Shown: positions 6,458 to 11,396 of the stretch, in pieces
Layout of the letters: each line of letters begins with the position of its first letter
How positions within the stretch are numbered: the first letter of the stretch is position 1
Assembly: GCA_002503395.1 (NCBI GenBank)
Contig: DARQ01000007.1
Coordinates: 25,595 to 36,990, forward strand
Reading direction: 5' to 3'
Source: Euryarchaeota archaeon UBA60
Lineage (GTDB): Archaea > Thermoplasmatota > Poseidoniia > Poseidoniales > Poseidoniaceae
Length of the DNA: 11,396 bases
The notes under the pieces: model-generated
Seen by the model: only the letters and a program-made list of their open reading frames with translations
What the model was told of the DNA's origin: nothing
Databases searched by the model: none
Made by a program: the position numbers and the translations under genes

Positions 6458-8194
6458 GTGATCAGTAATGCCAAGATGCAGATGCGCGACCGTGAATTCG
6501 CCTTGATTTCCGGATTGTTGGCAATCTCGGCGGTCTTGATGTATTTATTCCCCAGTTTTGCGGTCGAGAACAGTGCCGGTCAAATCGATTGGATCACCCT
6601 TCCCCTAGTCGCCTTCCCCCTCATCGCCGGCACTGTGCTGATGGCTTTTGCCAGTATGCAGCCGTATCGGCTGAAGGATAGAATCGGTCAGCCGATAAAG
6701 TTGATTTCGCTGGCTTTCGCGTTGATGATGCTGGGAATCAGTAGCGGATTATTATTCGGCTGGCTCGAGTCAATCAACTGGGATTTAAGCCAGTACAACC
6801 GCTACGAATTGGATTTCGAATACGCGTGGATCCAGAGTATCGGGGTTTCTTGGCACGTCGGATTGGATGGCCTTTCCTTCTCGATGGTATGGCTGACCAC
6901 AGTTCTGATACCCATAGTGATGATCACCACCTGGGAGGAGAAGATTGGTTGGTACCATCATCCGCTGATCCTGATGATGGGAGGGGCGTTGATCGGGGTT
7001 TTCGTCGCCCTCGATTTCTTCATGTTCTTCGTCTTCTGGGAAATGACTCTGATTCCGATGTTCTTCCTCATCCTCAAGTGGGGTGGAGATGACCGTCGCT
7101 ATGCGGCGCAGAAATTCTTCATCTACACCTTCACCGGCTCGGTAGTGATGTTGCTGGGGATAATCACTCTGTACTTCCTACAACCATCCTCACAGGCTCT
7201 GGTCGACCAAGGAGTGCTGACCGGGCGAACCTTCGACATGACGCAGATGGCAATCGGTGCGCAGGCGGCTGCCAATGCCGATATCGCGTGGCTGGGAATA
7301 GATATGCAGAAGGCACTGTTCCTGATGTTCCTGCTCGGATTCTTGGTCAAATTACCGGCGGTGCCATTCCACACCTGGTTGCCAGATGCTCACGTGCAGG
7401 CACCGACCGCCGGCTCGATGTTATTGGCCGGAGTGATGCTTAAGATGGGTGGCTACGGCTTGTTCAGGGTCTGCGCGACCCTGTTCCCTGAAGCCTTGCT
7501 CGAATACCAATGGCTGTTGTTGACCATCGGCATGGTGAGTCTGGTCTACGGCAGTTTTGTCTGCCTGGGACAGACCAATCTGAAGCGTCTGGTCGCATTT
7601 TCATCGGTCAGCCATATGGGAATCATCCTGCTGGGAATTGCCACCATGGAACCTCTTGGTTTTGCCGGGGCCATCTTCATGATGTTCGCCCACGGCATCA
7701 TCTCGCCTCTGCTATTCGCTGTGGCCGGTGCCTTCAAGCACCATTATCACACGCTGGAAATCGGCTCTATGCGAGGGATGGCAAAGCACAGTCCGTGGTT
7801 GGCGACCTTCATGATGTTCGGATGGATGGCCAGCCTAGGACTGCCGCTTCTAGCAGGATTCGTCGCTGAAATCACTGTCTTAATCGCCTTCTGGAAGGCC
7901 TTTGGCTGGTGGGTGATTCTGCCCGGAATCACCCTGATTGTGACCGCGGCGTACTATCTTTGGAGTATGCAGAAGACGATTTTCGAGGGTGGCGATGATG
8001 GCGAGATGCCCGAGAGTCTGGGTGGTGCGCCAGCACCAGATATCTCATTGTGGGAGGTTTCGGGGATGATGTTGCTCGCCATGTTGACGGTTTTATTCGG
8101 TGTCTTACCGTGGATTTTCTTCGATATGATGACCGGATATGCGTATGGATTATTCGACGGCATTCTGCTGAATGTCATCACCGGAGGTGCTTGA
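6458..8194 (+). CDS. nuoM: NuoM-like antiporter-type proton-pumping subunit
   Basis: NuoM is the second antiporter-like proton pump in the membrane arm. The protein has 578 residues against 509 in E. coli. Diagnostic motifs are Glu195 in FWEMTLIPMFFLI (helix 5), Lys298 in LVKLPAVPFHTWLPDAHVQA (helix 7), RLVAFSSVSHMGIILLG (377-393), His412 in MFAHGIISPLLF, and Glu471 in AGFVAEITVL, which in NuoM replaces the Lys of NuoL and NuoN. These assign it firmly to NuoM. Extra polar residues lie between helices (about 243-280). The GTG at 6458 directly abuts the nuoL TGA and is chosen for its purine-rich upstream site; an ATG at 6476 would shorten the product by six residues. The last codons carry the nuoN ribosome binding site. 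Confidence 0.95.
   Translation: MISNAKMQMRDREFALISGLLAISAVLMYLFPSFAVENSAGQIDWITLPLVAFPLIAGTVLMAFASMQPYRLKDRIGQPIKLISLAFALMMLGISSGLLFGWLESINWDLSQYNRYELDFEYAWIQSIGVSWHVGLDGLSFSMVWLTTVLIPIVMITTWEEKIGWYHHPLILMMGGALIGVFVALDFFMFFVFWEMTLIPMFFLILKWGGDDRRYAAQKFFIYTFTGSVVMLLGIITLYFLQPSSQALVDQGVLTGRTFDMTQMAIGAQAAANADIAWLGIDMQKALFLMFLLGFLVKLPAVPFHTWLPDAHVQAPTAGSMLLAGVMLKMGGYGLFRVCATLFPEALLEYQWLLLTIGMVSLVYGSFVCLGQTNLKRLVAFSSVSHMGIILLGIATMEPLGFAGAIFMMFAHGIISPLLFAVAGAFKHHYHTLEIGSMRGMAKHSPWLATFMMFGWMASLGLPLLAGFVAEITVLIAFWKAFGWWVILPGITLIVTAAYYLWSMQKTIFEGGDDGEMPESLGGAPAPDISLWEVSGMMLLAMLTVLFGVLPWIFFDMMTGYAYGLFDGILLNVITGGA
8183..8189 (+). promoter_or_regulatory. Ribosome binding site that sets the nuoN start at 8196
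   Basis: GGAGGTG in the last codons of nuoM lies 6 nt before the ATG at 8196. The longer in-frame alternative, ATG 8172, sits upstream of this site and would place it inside the coding region, so 8196 is preferred. Confidence 0.75.
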
Positions 8195-8195
8195 G

Positions 8196-9950
8196 ATGAC
8201 TGAGATTACGCGAGTGCAATTATTCAGCGAAGGTGGGGACACCTGGTTGGCATTAGCACCCGAAATGACCTTACTGAGTGGCCTCGTATTGCTCTTCATC
8301 GTTCCCAATCTCGGTGATGCGAAGTGGCGAATCCCGCTCACTCAGGTTCGCATTCCGGTTCTGTTCGGTGGCCGCCGTTTCACCGCTACCAGCGACCCAA
8401 GACTGCCGGCAATGCTAGCCATCGCCACTCTTCTACTGGCATTGTGGCAGGCTTTAATCAGCCAAGGAGCCGATGCCAAGACTTGGTTGCTGACTTCGGG
8501 AAGCGGTGCTGAGGCGAATATTCTTCTACGCGTCGATGCTTTCAGCAGGATTTTCGAAATCATGTTCTACTCTGCATTATTGTTGGCTGCGGTCGCCAGC
8601 ATCGACCGCCTACCGGCACGCCGGGCCGGAAGTGAAATCCAGCAATTGATCGATAATCGCCGTCAAGTCGATTTCTACCTACTGTTGTTGATGACCGCGT
8701 TCGGGATGTCTATTGTGACTATGTCGATGGATCTGTTCGTTCTGTTCATCGGCCTGGAAATCGCCACCCTGTCAATCTACGTTCTGGTTGCCTTCCATAA
8801 GGAGACCCCCGAGGGAGCCGAAGGTGGGGTGAAGTATTTCATCGTCGGCGCGGTTTCCAGTGCGGTTGCACTGTACGGTATCTCCCTACTCTACCTGTGG
8901 AATGGCAACCTGCAACTGATGTCTAATTCTGCCACCGGCCAAATCGGGCTGGTCGAGCGTTGGGCGGAGATGGAATCCCTGCTCGGCCTACCCCTTATCG
9001 CCTTCTGTTTTGTACTGGTTGGATTCGCCTTCAAGGTCAGCGCCGTACCATTCCATTTTGCCGCCCCCGATGCTTATTCAGGAGCCAGTAGTACGGTTGC
9101 AGGAATACTTGCAACCGCCTCGAAGGCGATGGGATTCATCGGCCTGATTCGGGTCTTGGTGATGCTGGCCGCTCCTGCGGATGGCTCGGCGGTGTGGATG
9201 TTTGGGCTCGGCGTCATCGCCGTGGTAACGATGACTTGGGGTAATGTGGCAGCTTTGAGTAGTTCGAATCCGAAGCGCATGCTGGCCTATTCCAGCATCG
9301 CTCACGCCGGTTATATGTTGGCGGCCTTGGCCGCACTCGGTGCATGGGCCTGGGGTGGAGAAAGCGACTTGATTTCCTCGGCGCCGACCGACGCCGGGCA
9401 GTGGATACTGACCGCCCTCATCTTCCATCTGGTGGTCCTGGTCGCGTTCAAACTCGGCGCCTTCCTGGTGCTCGCATTACTTGAGACCGAAGGTGAGGTC
9501 AGCGATACTGCCCCTTTGGCAGGATTAGCCCGTCGTGACCCGATAATCGCGGTATCGATGTTCATCTTCATGCTCTCCTTGGCCGGGGTTCCCCCCCTGG
9601 CCGGATTCATGAGCAAATTCCTCCTCATCGGTGGAGTGGTGAAGATGTCGGCCGGAGATGCTTTCGCCGCTATCGCTGCGGGAGATGGTTGGAGTCTCGG
9701 GCAGATGCACTGGACTTTCTGGTTGGCATTGTCGGTATTCCTCAATAGCGCCCTGTCGCTATTCTACTACCTGCGAATCGGGGTCATCATGTTCTTCGAG
9801 GTGCCGATCGAAGGTCGTCGTAAGCCGCTCATCAAGGCTTGGTTCCTACGCTTGTCGATTTGGGTGTGCGCTATCGGTACGGTGATTTTCGGCGTGTGGT
9901 CAGACCACCTCATCAACCTGTGCTATAATGCGGCACTGGCAGTACTGTAG
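8196..9950 (+). CDS. nuoN: NuoN-like antiporter-type proton-pumping subunit
   Basis: NuoN is the third antiporter-like pump, the one closest to NuoK and the quinone module. With the start at 8196 it has 584 residues, about 100 more than E. coli NuoN. Key residues are Glu188 in FIGLEIATLSIYVLVAF (helix 5), Lys280 in FAFKVSAVPFHFAAPDAYSG (helix 7), the NPKRMLAYSSIAHAGYML segment (358-375), Lys419 in LVAFKLGAFLVL and Lys474 in GFMSKFLL (helix 12). The PDAYSGAS segment in place of the PD(A/V)..GP(T) of L and M is typical of NuoN. Extra polar stretches lie at about 40-70 (IPLTQVRIPVLFGGRRF region) and 137-158 (Arg-rich). It starts 1 nt after the nuoM stop and is the last gene of the operon; the next genes are convergent. 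Confidence 0.95.
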   Translation: MTEITRVQLFSEGGDTWLALAPEMTLLSGLVLLFIVPNLGDAKWRIPLTQVRIPVLFGGRRFTATSDPRLPAMLAIATLLLALWQALISQGADAKTWLLTSGSGAEANILLRVDAFSRIFEIMFYSALLLAAVASIDRLPARRAGSEIQQLIDNRRQVDFYLLLLMTAFGMSIVTMSMDLFVLFIGLEIATLSIYVLVAFHKETPEGAEGGVKYFIVGAVSSAVALYGISLLYLWNGNLQLMSNSATGQIGLVERWAEMESLLGLPLIAFCFVLVGFAFKVSAVPFHFAAPDAYSGASSTVAGILATASKAMGFIGLIRVLVMLAAPADGSAVWMFGLGVIAVVTMTWGNVAALSSSNPKRMLAYSSIAHAGYMLAALAALGAWAWGGESDLISSAPTDAGQWILTALIFHLVVLVAFKLGAFLVLALLETEGEVSDTAPLAGLARRDPIIAVSMFIFMLSLAGVPPLAGFMSKFLLIGGVVKMSAGDAFAAIAAGDGWSLGQMHWTFWLALSVFLNSALSLFYYLRIGVIMFFEVPIEGRRKPLIKAWFLRLSIWVCAIGTVIFGVWSDHLINLCYNAALAVL

Positions 9951-9995
9951 ACTAGGTGAGTGCTCACCGGAGTCAGTCAGTCGGGTGGTTGGAGA
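9951..9995. other. Short convergent intergenic gap between the nuo and RIO1-KH operons
   Basis: These 45 nt separate the nuoN stop from the stop of the KH-domain gene on the other strand. They contain the palindrome GGTGAGTGCTCACC at 9955-9968 (6-bp arms around TG) and three tandem copies of AGTC at 9971-9982. There is no T-run of the length expected for a strong archaeal terminator on either strand. On the + strand, pyrimidine-rich runs follow inside the 3' end of the KH gene (for example at 9997-10008). Confidence 0.6.
9955..9968. terminator. Small palindrome, possible 3'-end structure for the convergent operons
   Basis: GGTGAGTGCTCACC can form a 5-bp stem with a 4-nt loop in RNA from either strand. 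It begins 5 nt after the nuoN stop. No T-tract follows directly, so a role in termination or in 3'-end stability is only a guess. Confidence 0.25.
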
Positions 9996-10733
9996 TTACT
10001 CTTCTTCCCAGGAGATTGATTCATCCTCGCCCAACTCGAGTGCCTGTGCTACTTCTTCCTCATCCTCGGGGTCGATCTGTGAGGCCTTCAAACGGCGATT
10101 TAGCCGGCGCGAAAGGTCGGCGAAACCAGGCACCAGCGCTTCAAAGCCATCATCGTCAAAGTCATCTTGCGCCTGGATATAATCGATGGTCTTGCCCGCC
10201 AATCTAGCCCTTTTTCGCTCGCGCTCCAATCCCTTGATGACCGAGCCGTGCTCACTTCCACCAGCGATGCGCTCGACCGCATCCTGCGCCAGAGGCAGGC
10301 CAATCTCGTCTCCGACGATGACCACGGTCGAGCCGTAGACGGTGATTTCACAACCGGTATGCGATTCTATCAATTGACGAATCTTACCTTTGCTACCGAT
10401 TATTCGACCACGCACACGGCGCTGTTGGTTTGTGCGTTTACTGACGAAATCCTTGAGGTCGACCAAGGTGAAGAAATTCTCATCATCGAGTAGTTTGAGG
10501 GCTTTTTTGGGCGCCATTCCACGCCCGATGGCCTTGATGACGTGCGGGAGTTTCATCGCTTTGACCGGGTCAAAACTTCCCGGCTCGCCCCAGAAGACCG
10601 AAACCTCCCCACTCTCTGAATCCACGCCCAGCCGCTTACATCCAGCAGCTTTCTGCAACATCTTACGAGTTTCTCCACCGGCCCCGATGAGTACCGCGAT
10701 GCGGTCCTGAGGGATACGGTGCAAGCCTTGCAT
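9996..10733 (-). CDS. Archaeal two-KH-domain RNA-binding protein (Dim2/Pno1/Krr1-like)
   Basis: This 245-residue protein belongs to the universal archaeal KH family related to eukaryotic Pno1/Dim2, which binds near the 3' end of 16S/18S rRNA during small-subunit maturation. The first KH domain starts at once (RIPQDRIAVLIGAGGETR, GAGG at 17-20). The second has RGRIIGSKGKIRQLIESHTG (108-127), with GSKG at 113-116. Then follows a helix rich in Arg and Lys (EHGSVIKGLERERKRARL, 161-178). The stretch from about 185 to 245 is acidic and goes beyond the compact archaeal homologues, ending SWEEE. The ATG at 10733 is the only canonical start between the upstream RIO1 stop and the first KH motif; no clear ribosome binding site precedes it. 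It lies 45 nt downstream of the RIO1 stop, and that pairing with RIO1 is conserved in many archaea. Confidence 0.92.
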   Translation of the reverse strand: MQGLHRIPQDRIAVLIGAGGETRKMLQKAAGCKRLGVDSESGEVSVFWGEPGSFDPVKAMKLPHVIKAIGRGMAPKKALKLLDDENFFTLVDLKDFVSKRTNQQRRVRGRIIGSKGKIRQLIESHTGCEITVYGSTVVIVGDEIGLPLAQDAVERIAGGSEHGSVIKGLERERKRARLAGKTIDYIQAQDDFDDDGFEALVPGFADLSRRLNRRLKASQIDPEDEEEVAQALELGEDESISWEEE

Positions 10734-10778
10734 GGGCGGGGCGAGCCGAGAGCCCCCTTTGAAGCCGACGGATGCTGA
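10734..10778 (-). other. RIO1-KH intergenic spacer with a GC hairpin before the KH start
   Basis: The 45-nt spacer has no stop codon in the frame shared by both genes and no Shine-Dalgarno-like sequence close to the ATG. On the - strand GGGGC (10756-10752) and GCCCC (10742-10738) can pair around a 9-nt loop, ending 4 nt before the ATG at 10733. It could influence translation of the KH gene or mark an RNA processing site. Confidence 0.4.
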
Positions 10779-11396
10779 TTATTCCTCTTCCTCAGCCCAT
10801 AATTCACCCGGGTCGGTATTGAGAATATCGTATAGGGCTTCGGCGGTCGTGACTTCAAGGCCCTGGCTAGTCGCCCAAGTGACCAGTCTTTCGATATCTC
10901 GCACCAGAAATTCCCTTGACCTCGGGTGTTGGATGGCGACCGCCTGGCCGACATCGATTACCAGTGGCGAAGAATCGTGCCAAAGGATGTTGTATGGAGA
11001 GAAATCTGCGTGTACCAAACGCGCTCTCTGCCAGCAGACGGCCAGGAAATACAACAGATAATCGTAGACGAGTTGTGGCTCTTCGACCTCGACTTCCCGT
11101 ATCTTCGGGCTCGGGCCATCCGCACCACCGATATATTCCATCACCAGGACATTGTTGAGAACCCCGATTGGCTCGGGAACCCGCAGTCCTTCGCGATGCA
11201 TGCGAATCAGGTTGCGATGCTCCTTGCGTACCCAGATGGTGACCAGATCTCGATGCCGCCGCTTCAGCCCGGAAAATCTCGGGTCACCTTCGATATATTG
11301 TACCAGATTCTTGAAAACCGCATTGCTGGTGTGAAAAATCTTCACCGCTATGGCACCTTCCTCTCCTTCACCGCGGAAGACGTGTGCCTCCTTGCC
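10779..11396 (-). CDS. rio1: RIO1-family atypical serine protein kinase/ATPase, 5'-truncated by window edge
   Basis: This is the C-terminal 205 residues of a RIO1 kinase, which in archaea and eukaryotes acts as an ATPase/kinase in late small-ribosomal-subunit maturation. The frame is open to the window edge. Its first visible residues, GKEAHVFRGEGEEGAIAVKI, are the RIO glycine-loop region with the ATP-binding Lys (residue 19 of the visible part), so a GTG at 11345 (within AVKI) is internal. Further landmarks are YIEGDPRF (34-41), RVPEPIGVLNNVLVMEYIGG (72-91), the catalytic loop HADFSPYN (129-136, Asp131 and Asn136) and the metal-binding IDVGQAV (147-153, Asp148). All catalytic residues in view are intact. 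The pattern fits RIO1 better than RIO2. The tail is acidic and ends LWAEEEE. The KH gene follows after 45 nt, probably in the same transcript. Confidence 0.95.
   Translation of the reverse strand, partial: GKEAHVFRGEGEEGAIAVKIFHTSNAVFKNLVQYIEGDPRFSGLKRRHRDLVTIWVRKEHRNLIRMHREGLRVPEPIGVLNNVLVMEYIGGADGPSPKIREVEVEEPQLVYDYLLYFLAVCWQRARLVHADFSPYNILWHDSSPLVIDVGQAVAIQHPRSREFLVRDIERLVTWATSQGLEVTTAEALYDILNTDPGELWAEEEE

Noticed and set aside
8172..8195. Longer nuoN start at ATG 8172, overlapping nuoM by 23 nt
   Set aside because: The strong GGAGGTG site at 8183-8189 lies downstream of it and is correctly spaced for the ATG at 8196.
9311..9745. Antisense open frame of 144 codons opposite nuoN
   Set aside because: It lies opposite conserved membrane-helix coding sequence, with no family resemblance and no ribosome binding site that I can see.
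9971..9982. AGTC triplicate as a repeat element or attachment site
   Set aside because: Only three 4-bp copies, easily due to chance, with no partner copy or integrase nearby.
11343..11345. GTG at 11345 as the RIO1 start
   Set aside because: It is the Val before the ATP-binding Lys. The frame continues upstream with the conserved glycine-loop residues GKEAHVF, so the real start is outside the window.

Overview
The window is archaeal chromosomal DNA that codes almost wall to wall. It holds the distal part of a complex I (NADH:quinone oxidoreductase-like) operon on the + strand, followed by the convergent 3' end of a ribosome-biogenesis operon on the - strand. Evidence for Archaea is the KH-domain (Dim2/Pno1-like) gene directly downstream of a RIO1 kinase gene, a classic archaeal/eukaryotic pair; the split nuoJ; and strong GAGGTGA-type ribosome binding sites. 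The protein style (large loop insertions, acidic tails, moderate GC) suggests a marine Thermoplasmatota-type lineage such as Poseidoniales (Marine Group II). That placement is an inference from general resemblance and not from a search.

Layout of the + strand (1-9950): nuoD (5' end cut off by the window), nuoH, nuoI, nuoJ1, nuoJ2, nuoK, nuoL, nuoM, nuoN. The genes are separated by 9 nt or less or overlap by 4 nt, so they form one polycistron with translational coupling. The order D-H-I-J-J-K-L-M-N matches the methanosarcinal fpo operon and the haloarchaeal nuo operon. There are no nuoE, nuoF or nuoG genes between D and H, so the usual NADH-input module is not encoded at its usual bacterial position. 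The encoded parts are the Q-module subunits D and I, the membrane heel subunit H, the small membrane subunits J and K, and the three antiporter-like proton pumps L, M and N with their key charged residues intact.

The unusual aspect is subunit size. NuoH (508 aa), NuoI (317 aa) and NuoL (752 aa) are much longer than their bacterial counterparts because of discrete insertions: about 60 residues in the first NuoH loop, about 80 residues between the two 4Fe-4S motifs of NuoI (part resembling a small SH3/Tudor-like barrel), and a His/Asp/Gly-rich loop in NuoL. NuoD ends with a Cys-containing DPC motif reminiscent of NiFe hydrogenases.

Layout of the - strand (9996-11396): a two-KH-domain protein and, upstream of it, the C-terminal two-thirds or more of RIO1, which runs off the right edge. 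Both proteins probably act in 16S rRNA and small-subunit maturation. Only 45 nt separate the two convergent operons, with one small palindrome and no clear terminator. No tRNA, rRNA, CRISPR, mobile element or phage feature is visible. The window is essentially housekeeping, and the complex I embellishments are the most promising leads.
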